The notes under the pieces were generated by a model, which searched no databases, was not told where the DNA came from, and worked only from the letters and a program-made list of their open reading frames with translations. A stretch of DNA of 64,000 bases from Macrocystis pyrifera (lineage: Eukaryota; Sar; Phaeophyceae; Laminariales; Laminariaceae): the NCBI GenBank assembly GCA_031763025.1, contig JASSKH010000011.1, positions 124,001 through 188,000 on the forward strand. The letters run 5' to 3'. Below are positions 24,299 to 36,366 of the stretch, in pieces. The position numbers and the translations under genes were made by a program. The first letter of the stretch is position 1; each line of letters opens with the position of its first letter.

Positions 24299-24782
24299 CT
24301 CCGCTCGAAGCGTTGTTGTTGGTGAAGGTGCAACCAAATACAAACAAGGAGCTGGAAGACATCAGGTTCACAGCGCCGCCATGTTCTGCATTCCCACCCT
24401 CGAGCACCAAGTTGTTCAGGCGAAGAGTTGACCCGTTAGAGACATAGAATATGCCATGATCAGCTATATCGTTGACGATCGCACCAGCAGCGCCGTGGTC
24501 ATCGGCCGATGCGCCACGGATGCTAGGAAAACGGGCCCCAGTGACAGACACGCTCTTCATATTGGTCACCTCGATCCTCTGCGCAATGATGACGCTGGGA
24601 TACCACGTGATGTCAAACGATCCCCCTCCTGTGCAGGCTAACACGTCAGTTAGATTGCGGACGTCGGCTGTGGAAGTGATGTTGACGGCCACCGTACCCG
24701 ATGGACACAGGGTTGATTCCGCCGCGAACATGCTGGACATGCCCAAGCCAACCACCATCATCACCACGTGATGGAACGCCAT
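24299..24782 (-). CDS. First coding exon of the beta-helix gene: signal peptide, N-terminal region and first repeat
   Basis: The exon encodes about 161 residues and ends in phase 1 at a GTGAG donor. I chose the ATG at 24782, which opens a hydrophobic stretch MAFHHVVMMVVGLG followed by a small-residue region ending near A-A-E-S, a plausible cleavable signal peptide. Upstream codons stay open for six more triplets, but no other ATG is present there. After the signal comes a mixed domain of about 100 residues with a Cys pair (STLC and LACTGG), then helix-like coils containing LRLNNLVLEGG and a first full repeat with GGAV, CTFTNN and a closing GG at the splice site. It uses clean, GC-richer codons compared with the surrounding intron sequence. 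It sets the reading phase for all later cassettes. The signal peptide supports secretion. The family assignment comes from the repeat motifs only. Confidence 0.8.
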
Positions 24783-27700
24783 GCTGTAAAAATATTGCAC
24801 GCAAGCAAGACGTCATGGTCGTGTATAAATGTCGCAATGCCACAGCCGGGGGTGGGTCGCTTTTCGAATGATTTTATCATCGTGTGAGTCGCATATCGTT
24901 GATATATTTGTCTCGAAATAGTTGCCAGACGGGATACACGGCGAACCCTAACCCTGTACATGGCTTATCGCACTAGTTCACATTTTTGGACTGTCGAATA
25001 TGTCTACCCTTCGGAGATTAGTGGAACTGTGCGGCATGCAAGGTGGGACTTATCCCAAAGTCATAGACGATATCTATGGTACATAGCAATATTTGTATCG
25101 ACGTAGTACCGCATTGCAAACATTTCGTGCGTATAAGTTGCTTCGCCCAACGGTCGGTTCTCTGTTCATTGCGCAGTTTCTGAGATGTCAATATCACCCT
25201 CGTACACGACGAAGACCAACGTTGCTGCTATGTTGTTGTTTGATGTTTTCGCATATCATCCGCCCTTGTTCCAACTTTCTGAAAGCATTGAGACGACGGA
25301 AATCGAGACTTTCTCAGGGAATCATTCCGAAACATGAAGGGGAATAACCTGACCGGACAGATTTTGATTGTCGACCGTTTTAAATGTCTTTGCGATGCAG
25401 AAAAACAACATTCACGGTAATGCTAGCACTACACTCTTCGGCCACATAATTCCGGTACGCCAGACTCCTTCAAGATACACACAACTTGTTGTCTGCATCA
25501 CGACATCGGGACAACCAACAATATAGGCAGGGGTCTAAGGAAGTAGTCCTTCCGATTGGAATTCACATCGAATTGGACATCGATGCAAGGGAAAATTGCT
25601 CCGACGTGTGTTCATGACATGAGGTTTATGCATTGTAGGCCGTCAGAGAAATGTTGTTTCTTTATGGCCAAGAGGACACGGCCATCCTCTGCTAAAATGT
25701 GTGCTGATTCTCTAGATCAAGTTTTGTTCCTTTGTGCGGGGGCGATCGTGCTTCAATAGAAACGATCTCAGGGAAGTTTGGGTCACGGATGTAAAACCAA
25801 GCCAAACAGCAAGTAAACAAACATGCTTCTGGCTGAAGAAGCCAATATATCGTAATCGAGCCTTGCACGACGGAAACATGAAAACATCTAAAGGTAACTC
25901 ACGGATGGGTCAACGTGTTTGCGAAAACTGGGGTATTTTATACTCCGGAAGCCGTTTCGCGTCCTACCGGGTGTCATTTCTCTCGTACTTGGCAGCGGAC
26001 CATGCAAGCGTCCCGCATATTCGCCACGGTTCAAGGTTGGGCCCGGACCACGCTCCGTGGCCCGTGCTCTTGGCGATTAACGTCGCGGAGACTGGCAACC
26101 AATCATGGGATGGCTTTCCACCAGGTCAAAGCCAAGCAGGACCTTCTAAATACTGAAGAGAGGGGTTCGTTACTAGGGTTAGTGCAAACAATCTTTGCTC
26201 GGCGTCAGTGCCGGCCAGCAAGAGCCCATGCGGGACAAAGAGGACGCCGAAGGTGCCCATACGCAATCATTGATGGGCGTACATAGTCAACAACGGCAGT
26301 CAAGAACGGCATTCGTGAGTAAAAGTGGACATATTTCCAGCCCCAAAGAGATACATAACTCGCTTTCTGAACGGGGAGAATAAGATAGAGGCTCAGAACG
26401 GGAACAATTAGGAACCCCAGACTGATCCCGGATTCCTGCTTCTTGTTGTCCTGTCCTGTACTATCATTCATTTGTCATCCCACAATGTCCCGTAAAAATA
26501 TACGTACATGTTCCAGTCCAACTGGAAGAAGAAGCACCGGCGGAGGAAGAGCCTGGGGAGGAAAAGTCTGAGGAATGAGAGGCCAAGGAGGACGACCCAC
26601 GTCGTTGGCGCAGCACAGCGCCAGAACTGGATACGTCGCGCTTAGACAGGCGGTATTGGAGTCTCTTCCAACTACTGCAGCGAAAGGCTGCTTTTTTCCG
26701 TCGCAGAAGAAAGGAGCGCGGGGCAAGGGTAAGTGGAAGGATATCGCTGAGTCTTCGCCCCTTGATGTAGCGGCAGCATTTCGGACGCAGCTTCCTCAAG
26801 CACCCATATGACATACCGTGGAAAGCGTGGAGGCTCGAGCGATTGGAGCGACCCAAGGAGCGAAGAAGCGGGAGAGACGAGAAGCCGATATGGGACACCT
26901 GTCACGGCCGTCGGTCAGTTCCGTGTTGGCTACAATTCATTTGGCGGTTGCTCTTTTCGTGCATGAGGTGGCTTTTTTCGAGGAGATTGTCCGCCTGACG
27001 CCCTTCCAGGGAAGATAATCAAGCCCACTTGGCCTGTCTTGCACTACACGGTTTTCGTGAGCTTGACATATGTCGTCGCGGACTCCAACTTGTAGTGAGC
27101 TGTACTGCTCTTGTATTGTGTGAGGTGTATACAGCAGACAACACTTTTACTGATTTTGTTATATTCGGAATGGCATGAAATGGGTTTTTGATCTGCCCTG
27201 ATCTGCGTTATATCTCAGGTGCAGACCAGCAACGGCATCGGCGTGAGGACGATGTGTTCAAGTCGCCGATCGAACAGGTTTGTGAAAACTCCAGGGACAT
27301 CGAGGCACGGCTTCCCTTCCCTGTGCTGGCAAAGAGTGAGTGCGCAGTTGACGCCACAGGTACGTCAGCCTTGGTACGTATGTACGTCTGGAAAACAATA
27401 TGGCAGACGGTGGAATACCGACGGCAGGCTCCAATAAGCACAACCATCCACAGCATTACTGCGCATATGGATGTGTCGCACACACACGGCGTGTGGGCGG
27501 CATCCCTAAAGCTTAGGGAACAAAACAAAAAATAGTTGACGTGTACGTACGTACAAAATAAAACCTCTTCTACAGAGGTCAGGGTAATCGTCTTATCCAC
27601 TTCCGTTGGAAACACTCGTCTGAGGGCTTTCCACGCTCTCCAGAGGGCACGGATCGCGCCCGGACCTCGACCAACGTATCTCGCCGAGATTTCTGTGTCC

Positions 27701-27841
27701 ACTATCCAGCGTTTCGATCTAGTACGATCGTACGAAGAGATAAGTTTGAAAAAGTACGAAAATTTCACAAAACTATTCATATATAGGTCATCAATTCAGA
27801 TAAATTGAGAAGTATATTTAAAGTTAAAAATAGAGGTCTGC
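24783..27841. other. No gene supported
   Basis: Upstream of the beta-helix gene I cannot assign a promoter or any coding region. On the plus strand, 27221-27360 is bounded by an AG acceptor and a CAG/GTACGT donor and stays open in two frames, so it could be an exon. I have no protein evidence for it. Confidence 0.35.
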
Positions 27842-27846
27842 AGAGG
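27779..27846 (+). repeat. Dispersed repeat end, copy 1
   Basis: About 65 bp containing TCATCAATTCAGATAAATTG and ending AGGTCTGCA recur in inverse orientation at 57272-57340. It abuts the A1 repeat. Confidence 0.65.
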
Positions 27847-28087
27847 TGGAAGATTAATCGGAAGAAATCTGGGGTTTGTCGAGAGATATTGGATCGTTGG
27901 CATGCTTGAACAGAGGGGATGGGCAAGTGGGTAATATAATTAATGACGGGTGCAGTTGGTTGAACAGGGAAGACAGAGGCTGGGAAGGGTTGAAAACAGT
28001 GAGGAAGAAGACCATCTGTAGTAGTACTCTACTCGTGGGTGTGTACGAGCAGGGGTCTGGCATTCGGTAGGAGGTCCGCGAGTTGAA
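27842..28087 (+). repeat. Split direct repeat A1
   Basis: Shares CGGAAGAAATCTGGG, TGCTTGAACAGAGGGG, CAGTGAGGAAGAAGACCA and CTCGTGGGTGTGTACGAGCA with the copy at 44718-44944, with indels between. Confidence 0.75.
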
Positions 28088-28212
28088 AGAAAAAAAAGAA
28101 GAAAGGAGGTAAGGATAAGTCACCACGCAAGCGCTAGCAAGAAGCAGCAGCAACTGCTGCCGAAGCCTGGAAAAAGTCACATCCAGTCGGTGGCGGCACA
28201 GTAGCTGGCGGC

Positions 28213-28647
28213 GTGGCACGGGAAGGGAAATCAGGCAACGTGGGGGCTAATGGAGGTGCGGCAGTTACTGTTCCTGTTGCCGCAGGGGCGGCCATGGCAA
28301 ACGCTGATGCGATGGCAGCTGCTTCTGTAGACACGGAGAATGTCGCTGCGGCAGCCGATGCAGATGCTAATGCGGAGGCGGAGGACACGGTTGCTCTTGT
28401 TGCGGCTGCTGCAGGTAAGGACGTGGCACTTGCTAGTGGTCGAGAGGATGGGGCGAATGAAGCTATTGGCGAGGGTGCAGGAGCTATTCAGGGTGGGATT
28501 GGGGGTCAGCTGGGTGGTGCCGCCGGTGAGAATATTGGGATACCGGCACCAGTGGTAGATCAGACCCAAGAAAAATCGTTCCGCAGAACTTCGATAGCCG
28601 AACAGCTCGCGGTTGGTCTTCCAATGATTCAAGGATCGGTTGAGTAA
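28213..28647 (+). other. Ala/Gly-rich reading frame next to A1, possible Gag-like part
   Basis: A 144-codon frame rich in Ala, Gly, Val and Glu begins 125 bp after repeat A1. I recognise no domain. Its place, first inside the left repeat, is where such retroelements carry their structural gene, so a Gag-like relic is possible. Coding-like sequence seems to continue in pieces to about 29.4 kb. A compositional accident cannot be excluded. Confidence 0.3.
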
Positions 28648-29399
28648 GTCGACGCTTTGCAACATCAACACCCGGGAGTTGGAGTTGGGGCTCAACTGGC
28701 GGGGGAAGAGATATCTAAGGGGGGTGTGGTGGCCGTTTTTTTTTTTCGAATCCTTACGAGGCCATCGAAGAAAATGAGACGGCAAAATGACGTTTTACGG
28801 CGTGGAGGAAGGATAGTACAAAGCGATTCTATGCAATGTCAGCAGTATTGTAGTCGTTCACCAAGGAGCGAATTCAAGAAGTGCTGGAAGATCTGGTAGT
28901 AACCGACGCTGTGTTAAAGATGTTGACAACGTGCTCTGGGGTCCGCATCGATCAGTTCGCGCCGAAGAAGGGGGTTTGGAGGGGTTCGGTGGAGAAAGGG
29001 ATGCCGTCGGTAGTGAAGGTGATTGACCAAGACTATTTCGCAGAAACGACGAGGGGTTCGAGGTTGTTCTAGGGGAATACGCTCGGTCGGCGTCTTTTCT
29101 TCAGGATTTGCGAGAGATTCAACAGATGTTGTTCGCGTATGCGGCAAGATAACAAGCGTCCTCGCAGGATGATTCGAGCTCCACATATCTGATGCGATTA
29201 TCGCGTCAATTGATCAGGATTTGGTGGACGTGGCCAAAGGGGTCAGAGACGTAGCTGCCGCCATCATGTCGTTGTTGACGAACGGTCCGCCCATGCTGGG
29301 TAATAATGTTCCAGATCTGCAGCCGCCGAATTTCCGAGGACTCGTTCAGCTACTGATGAAATTGTAGGGATGCATCGACCGGTGGTTTTTCAATCAGAT

Positions 29400-31980
29400 A
29401 TGGGGGGATGGGGCCCGCTGGGGAAGAAGAAGGGCACGCCGGCGGGAGGGGTGCTGTACCCGCGGCAGCCGGCACAGACGACACAAGCGCTTTGGTTTTA
29501 AGCGAAAAAAAGATCATTGGAAGCGCCTGGATGCCCACGCGGTACGTGCATTTCCCATTGGAAGAGTGAGGAATGTTTGCTGGGGCAGTCGTGTCTATTC
29601 AAGCTCCACATGGGGGCGATGAACCGCAGTGTCGGGGGGAGGGTGTACTTGTTATCATGCATGGCCGCAGTGGTATCACCATAGACTCTCGCAACCCTAT
29701 AATGCCGAGACGGAACCCGTCGGGTTTCACCGAACAGGCAGACATTGCTTGCACCAGGCGCGAAGCGCCGCGAGATGTTGGGCGAGTCGCATGAAGGGTG
29801 AGCTGTATCCTTCTAAGAACCGCTTTAGAGGCGGATTTCCTTGAATATGGATGACAGCATCAATGGATTGATTTAATTTCTGGAGTGGCCACTTACACCA
29901 TCGGGCGGTTTCGATTCTGAAGGTGGTTTCGGACGAGGTGGAGGAAGAGCTGGATGAGGAGGGAGCGGAAGAGGGGCCGCCGCCAGGGGGGTCAGTTCCG
30001 TTAGATATATATAAAACTCAAGAATATCGCGATATTTGGCATTTAGAGCCAAATGATGTGCCTCACGAGTTTTATACGGACGTCGGGTATAGGCGATATT
30101 TTCGCCATACGTGGTCCGCAACGCACAAATATATGCTTGGGGTATTTTTACCCCAAGCATATATTTGTGTTCTCTTTTTTGTTGGTAGAGACGAATTTGG
30201 CAGACAAAATTGGAAACAGCCTGTCCCCTCTACTCGGTCATCCGATCATTACCCTGCCAGCAAGCACCACAACAGCAGCAGCAGCAGTGGTGGCCGCCAC
30301 GACTTGGTTGAATGAGTACGGCAGACGGGTGCTCCCTTGGTCGGGGAGAGGTGGATGCACGGGATGCCCCGGTTCAGCGGCACAAGCACAGCATCCAGTG
30401 CTTTAACTGGGCGTCTTTCTGCCGGAGGTTTGCCCCAAACCCATGTCCCCAACACCGCACGCCCCACCTCATCCGGGAACAAGCGGGTAGCGCCAACCCG
30501 ACCTTTAGTTTTTGGCGGACACGTCTCAGCACGAGCACGAGACGTGTCCGAGCTGCGCCATCGTCTATGCCAAGAGCCAAATCCATGGTGTACGCGGGCG
30601 CTGTAGCCTGCCGAGCTACGTAGAGAAGCAGCAGCAGCAGCAGCAGCGACGCCCCCCAGCCCATGCGATCTTCTACGTGTTTGTGCACTTGCCGCCTATT
30701 TTTATTTCACCCATGTTTTATCTCACGTTGTTCTGGCAAGAAACCCGATATTGAGTTTTATATCGAGGGGTTTGCGTGTACGAAAATCGCGATATTGAAT
30801 TCGGCGCAAAGAGTCGAAATATCACCCTCTGTTGAGTTTATATATGGCTATTGTCTGGGGATGGGGGTGGGTTTGGTGGCCGGGGCGAGGTGGTATTTTC
30901 CGAGGATGAGTAAACGGGCTCCGTTCTTTCACGGGAGGAACAACGAGACGACTGGCGGGAAATGTACTGCAGACAGGGAGATGGGGACGAGCGTCGTGGA
31001 CTACTAACTCAAACGGACCGTCTAGGTCGCTAGAACACCAGGGTAAGCCTATCCCAAAGTCGGTTTCGTCCAGGGGTGTGGAGGCTGAGTGGAAAACTAG
31101 CGCGACATGAATGTCACGAGTATTTTGCCTATGATGTACTATAGATATATATTTCAAAAACGTACTGGAAGAGTGAATGATGAATCGGAAGAAAAACGGA
31201 TTGGGTAGTGGTTTGAGTTTGTGCGTGGTTTGTGTTGTTATAATTGTTTCTTTTGTTTTTTGGGGGGGAGGGGTTGGGATGTTACGGAGTTTTGTGTGTT
31301 GTTTATACTTCGTGAGGGGATGGCATATACTACGAATGGTGGTGGTAATACTGAGAATATCGTGAGGCGTGCCAGGATAGGTAAACAAAATGATGAATTA
31401 AATTTATAGGGGTCATGAAAACATTTATCGAAGAGGATCATAATATGAGGTGCCCTTTGATAAACGGAGTCACAAACTTGCCACATTAGCAATGGAAAAC
31501 TTTGGGCGTCTCGGGGTAAAGCGCAGCAAGTTCATCGACCAGCTGACAGCCTGTGTCGTGGGGGGGGGGCGGTTAGTGGGTAGATGTGAAGGAAAGGGGC
31601 GGTGAAGGAACGCCTGCTTGAAATCGTCTCGGTGACTACACAGGTCGCTATTTCGAGGAGGTTGCCGCGCTTCAAACCCCAGCTTAGTTAGGGACCGCCA
31701 GGAAGCAAGACGGGGCAGGGGGGGGGGATGACAGATCGGCGTGGGGATGGAGTTTGGACGCGGTTTACGACCAAAAACAAATATGTAAAGAGCTCAGTTT
31801 GAGACGGAGGAGGAAGCATAGATAGCAATAGAGTATTGTAGATAAAGCGTAGCGAGAAGTAGAGACATAGAAGGTAGCTAGACCTCAGCATAGATTTCCT
31901 ATATTTTCGTCATTTTCTTCTTTCAGGAACGTTTTGAGTGACCAACGTTGAAGCTTACGCTACACATTGTCCGATGGCAA
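29400..31980. other. No gene recognised
   Basis: This stretch holds short frames on both strands, GC-rich and AT-rich patches and the 30124 hairpin. A proline- and alanine-rich composition on the minus strand near 29.9-30.5 kb does not match a family I know. Confidence 0.35.
30124..30169. repeat. Perfect 21-bp hairpin
   Basis: Arms of 21 bp containing ATATGCTTGGGG flank a TTTT loop. AT-rich, partly inverted sequences lie at about 30003-30020 and 30830-30846 and may be ends of a small element around it. Confidence 0.75.
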
Positions 31981-31985
31981 ACATG

Positions 31986-32366
31986 ATGATTGTACTCAGA
32001 TACACGACATATAAGATCCATGGTAGATTGGGGAGTTCCAAGCTGGAAAGGGATTCCGGCAGAAGGGTATTGGGAGATCGGGGTAATGTGTGCCCACCAA
32101 TGCCACTCGTCAGGTGGAACCCTCTACTGCATGTGAGCCGAGTCAACTCGACAGCTCGGAAATAATACAAGAGGAGTTCCGTGTTAGTGTCTGGAGTCAG
32201 CCACGCGTTCCCGTGCCAGCTGCGCCTATACTTTTAGGGATCAATCAACGTTGATTAATCCCTAAAGGTATAGGCGCAGCTGGCACGGGAACGCGTGGCT
32301 GACTCCAGACATGACACGGAACTCCTCTTATATTACATCCTCGTCAGGTGGAACCCTCTACTGCAC
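31986..32366. mobile_element. Foldback element, copy 1
   Basis: A unique-looking left part (from ACTCAGATACACGACAT) is followed by an almost perfect palindrome of about 87-bp arms centred at 32249/32250 on ATCAACGTTGAT, then a right part. The second copy at 35041-35534 shares all of it, so this is a dispersed element. No coding capacity is seen. Confidence 0.75.
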
Positions 32367-34470
32367 CTGCTTCCAACATGTCTATTCTTTTTAGATGATG
32401 TGCTTCGTAAGGGAGCCATCGTGTGTGTATTTTGAAGATGAGATCGAGGTCCTGGAGGAGAGGACGTGTGTGTGAGAAGAGTGAGGAGATGCCGCACCAG
32501 GAGAGCAGCAGCGATCCCAGCGGGGCCAAGTTTGAGCCGGACCTGGTAGAATCGCTTGGCACTGGTGGCGAAGGCGCTGGAGAGTAGTAGTTGCAGGGAC
32601 AGCAGCTGCTCCAGCAGCACCGTCAGCAACGTCGGCAGTCAGAGGATTGCTGCAATTTTGTTGCGACGATGAAGCGCATGCAGTAAGCACCATTACCGCC
32701 GCCGTCGTGTCGACCGCCGCGTAACCGTCGCTGCTGCAACACCCCGGGATAGCCAGGCATCTGCCTGAACCTGTGGCTTCGCTGCGCGCTGGCGACATAA
32801 ATGTAGAACGTATATTATTATATGAAAGAGGGAGTTTGGCCGGCAGGAGCCGGGAGGGAAGGTGGAGACCGCGGGAGCGACGCTGAAAGCGTTCTGGCAG
32901 AATCCGCCTGGACTGCTGAAGCATCACGCCCGCAGGTGGTTAATGGGGGGGACGTTGCCCCCGAGGAAGGAGTCGAGGGAGAGTGAAGATGGGCGCAGGG
33001 GGGGGTGTCTGCATCATCATCTGTTCGGGATGCGGTGCCCCAAGAGAGAGAGGAGGAAAGAGAAGGGACCGAGGCGCCACCGGCAAGGACTTACGTCCGC
33101 ACCAGGCACGTTTGGCTTTGTTCATTGACTGCTGTGGTGATTTTTGTTTTTAAATTGATTGTGTATCGATTTGAGAGTAGGAGAGAATCTGCGAAAATTG
33201 GAGATTCAGATTTATTTGGGAATACTGGAAATGAAATGAAATGAGATGAACAGACGTATACGTATACGTATAGCTTCCCTCACTGAGGTTGTTCTGTAGA
33301 CCCACTGCTGTAGGACCATGACGTCTGTCTGTTTTATGGTTGACTGGTCGAGGGCTCTGGTTGAGCATCGACACGAGTACAGCAGGAAGAGGTGTATGTG
33401 ATGAACCCTTGTGCCCAACTACAGCAACGCGTCTGTTTGCGGCATTTCACATATTTACATCTTTGTATGCCGGTATCTCGTTTTTGAGTTGTTGGGTTGG
33501 TGTCCGCGCCACTTGTTACGTGCTAAAGGCAAGATATTTGCGGACAGAGTAATATACTATACGAGTACAGCAGCAGCAGAAGTAGTATGGTACTGCTGTG
33601 AGCTGAGACGAAAATGGTTAACTTGGCACTGCTGTATATGTTCATCAAGTATGTACTGCAGCATATATATAGTGGTCGAGGAATACATGGGTTTGATGTT
33701 GGACCATATATTCTCGTTGACAAGTAGCTGTTTATTTGCAGTAGCATGAGAACTTAACTATACCAAAGAGGAGTTTGCAAGCAGTGCATGTGCAGACCTA
33801 ATCGCTCGAATGCACGTCCCATCCCTTCTGTATGCCGGGTCAATGCTGCGGAGGCGACGTTTGATTTCACCCAGGAGGAATAGCTGGATGACCCGAGCTG
33901 CGGTGACCCCATGAGACCGAACGGAGAGGCAGCCGCGGCGGAGGCAACAGCAGTAGTGTTCGGGGCATCGGGGTGATTCTTACTGAAATGTGGTTGCCTT
34001 TGAAATGAATATTTTCATTGCTTGTATTTTGGAGTTGTTTTTCTGGTCGATTTGGAGTCCGCGAGAGTTTTTGGTGTGTTTTCGAGTAGTCCCCACGTCA
34101 AATAAAATTCAAGTGAAGGAATGTATACTATCTCGCAATACCGTCGCGATCTGTGTATCTATGGCGGGAGTAGGGGACAAGGGGAGACCCTTGTCCGGGG
34201 GAACGGGGTTCCCTGCGATCTCTGGCATTTATTTTCTTGGCTTAATTTTTATTTTGATGAGTAGGACCACTGTGATATTTTATATGATTTGCATTAATTC
34301 CTCATGAAATAGAGGGAGATTTTTTTGATAAGGTTGAAGAGAGACTATGAAGCGCCTGGGGGCGTGTGCGGTCCATAGGAAATGTTTCCTGATTTGGAAG
34401 GTTTGGGTAGTATTTCGGAAATTGAGAGTTTGATTTTTTTTGGTTCTTGAAAATTTGTGCTTGTGTTCAA
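32367..34470. other. No gene supported
   Basis: Several frames of 60-180 codons are open on both strands, mostly in GC-rich sequence near 32.4-33.1 kb. None has a recognisable domain. Confidence 0.3.
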
Positions 34471-34474
34471 AGTC

Positions 34475-34570
34475 AGTGTTGACTGAGTGGTCTAGCAGGT
34501 AGTGCCGTATAATTCCCTAGGGTGGGTCGGGAGTTGAAGTCTCGCCGAATTCGTAAGAATATCTTTTCGA
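34475..34570 (+). mobile_element. tRNA-like head of a SINE
   Basis: TGGTCTAGCAGG matches the Pol III A box. Downstream, CGGGA, a seven-base loop GTTGAAG and TCTCG form a proper T-arm stem with a B-box-like core. No matching acceptor stem pairs across the ends and no CCA-adjacent end is evident, so this is better read as a tRNA-derived SINE head than a working tRNA. Confidence 0.4.
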
Positions 34571-35040
34571 GCGTGCGCGCTGGAGACAATACGAATGATG
34601 ATGATAGTGTGCCCGTAGACACCAGTAGCGTTTGGCGAGGGGAGGGCCCCGGAGATCACTGTACTAAGTCGACGAGATTCCACTGAATATCTTCGGACCA
34701 ATTCCGCGGAAAATGCCGTTTTACCCGACTGAATCCGAAAAGAATGCCGTTTTACCTGACATTGGATTTCGAGAGTTTTATTTGCTTGCAACAGAGAGGC
34801 TGGGGATTTGAGTATTTGAATACTGTTTTGAGGATTTGAGTGTTGATTCAAGAATTTGATTTTGGGGTTACAGATTGGATTTTAGACTTTCTGAGTTCGA
34901 TTCGAGTTGATATTTTTATTGAGATGTATCAGCTCTGCGATGTCGTACATTTTCATGTACAGAGCTGAGGGCAATATTGCTCATGCACAGGAGCAGGGGG
35001 GATATGAGTATGGTCGTGTATATTGAGTAGGGGGGATGTT

Positions 35041-35534
35041 GATTGTACTCAGATACACGACATGTAAGATCCATGGTAGATTGGGGAGTTCCAAGCTGGA
35101 AAGGGATTCCGGCAGTAGGGTATTGGGATATCGGGGTAATGTGTGCCCACCAATGCCACTCGTCAGGTGGAACCCTCTACTGCATTGAGCCGAGTCAACT
35201 CGATAACTCGGATATAATACAAGAGGAGTTCCGTGTTACTGTCTGGAGTCAGCCACGCGTTCCCGTGCCAGCTGCGCCTATACCTTTAGAGATCAATCAA
35301 CGTTGATTGATCTCTAAAGGTATAGGCGCAGCTGGCACGGGAACGCGTGGCTGACTCCAGACATGACACGGAACTCCTCTTATATTACATCCTCGTCAGG
35401 TGGAACCCTCTACTGCATGTGAGGCGAGTTAACTCTACTGCGAGGATGTAATATAAGAGGAGTTCCGTGTCATGTCTGGAGTCAGTCACGCGTTCCCGTG
35501 CCAGCTGCGCCTATACCTTTAGGGATCAATCAAC
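35041..35534. mobile_element. Foldback element, copy 2, with a third arm
   Basis: It is nearly identical to the element at 31986, with a palindrome centred at 35301/35302. It carries an additional direct copy of the arm at about 35447-35534, giving arm, inverted arm, arm. High similarity between copies implies relatively recent activity. Confidence 0.75.
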
Positions 35535-35574
35535 AAAACATAAGAATAATATGACGGGGATTATTATGATGAGG

Positions 35575-36030
35575 CGCGCGAGCGCGAAGCGCGAGCCTTT
35601 TGGTCTCGGCCTTCCAAGGATAAAAAAAGCCTTTCCATAGCGGCTCGTATACGAGGTAGGGTGCCTCGGTTTAAGTTTCTCTGTTTGTGTGTGTCAGTCA
35701 TCATGATTCAACATATTTTTCGGCCACGTCTGTAGACCGCGCTCAACGCACACGGCACCAATTCCAGTCCCGGCGGGCTCTGTGCACGTACACGCACAAA
35801 AGAAACCTTCTCGTGCTGGCGCGGTGGTAAGTCGTTCACAGCTCGTCGAGCTAGGTGCGGCAACGTGTGTAGGCACATGGCTAGGCCATGTTTTAAAAAA
35901 AACAGAACCAACAACCGCAAAATCTCGCACGTACCGGTTTTTGTTTTTCGAGTTCTACCTACGAACGAAACCCAACTCTACGAGTACTCGTAGGCAGCGT
36001 ATGCCTGTCTGTCCACAGAAACGTTCGGGT
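35575..36030. other. No gene recognised; local palindromic GC motif
   Basis: GCGCGCGAGCGCGAAGCGCG near 35574 is self-complementary in part. Nothing else was assigned. Confidence 0.3.
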
Positions 36031-36034
36031 CATG

Positions 36035-36185
36035 CCCCCAAGACATGCTGCAGGTGGTATTGTCAGGTCCAGTCTCCTACTACTGATCAGGGAAAGGAGA
36101 AACAGGAGAAGATCTGCTGTAGATGTTGTACAGCAGTAGTAGTGGTGGCACCTGCTACGAGAAACTCTGTTGGACACATGTCTTC
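36035..36185. repeat. Related copy of the 37.1-kb duplicated unit
   Basis: Shares GGCACCTGCTACGAGAA, the GTAGATGTTGTACA stretch and a leading GTCAGGTCCAG-type segment with the two units at 37079 and 37337. Confidence 0.55.
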
Positions 36186-36366
36186 AATTGAGTAGGTTTT
36201 GCAATCTGGGAGGGAGGATCTTTAGCGGTGTTTTTGACGTGAAAACTGCGTAGCGTGGTCTGCACTTCGGAATCGTCGTCCGCACTTGAAGAAATTTCCT
36301 GGTTCGATGCAAACGCGGCGCGGCCGTGTTTATGGCCAGGTTTTGGTGCGTTTCGGCCGCGGTTTG

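Larger units (their letters stand above)
2200..24782 (-). other. Multi-exon gene for a secreted Pmp-like beta-helix repeat protein (gene span, 3' end not found)
   Basis: This entry gives the span of one split gene on the minus strand. Seen: a first exon with a signal peptide, then small exons, nearly all 84 bp, separated by introns of 651, 1400, 888, 1190, 835, 2423, 1690, 849, 1518, 603, 682, 1101, 6400 and 698 bp in transcript order. Every normal junction is phase 1, with acceptors ending AG before GT and donors reading GTGAG or GTAAG. Each exon carries G-A-aliphatic at its start, G near residue 15, F-x-x-N at 19-22 and a final G-G. Known: GGA[ILV] and FxxN repeats define the chlamydial polymorphic membrane protein family, whose repeats form a right-handed beta-helix. 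Inferred: a cell-surface or wall protein. No terminal exon, stop codon or polyadenylation signal was identified, so the gene probably continues left of the window. Uncertain: whether all exons join one mRNA. Confidence 0.75.

Noticed and set aside
27208-27780. 190-codon minus-strand frame
   Set aside because: No family resemblance, Cys/Arg-rich noise. A possible plus-strand exon overlaps it but is equally unproven.
32391-32927. 178-codon minus-strand frame, Ser/Ala-rich
   Set aside because: GC-rich stretch open in several frames on both strands, with no conserved motif.
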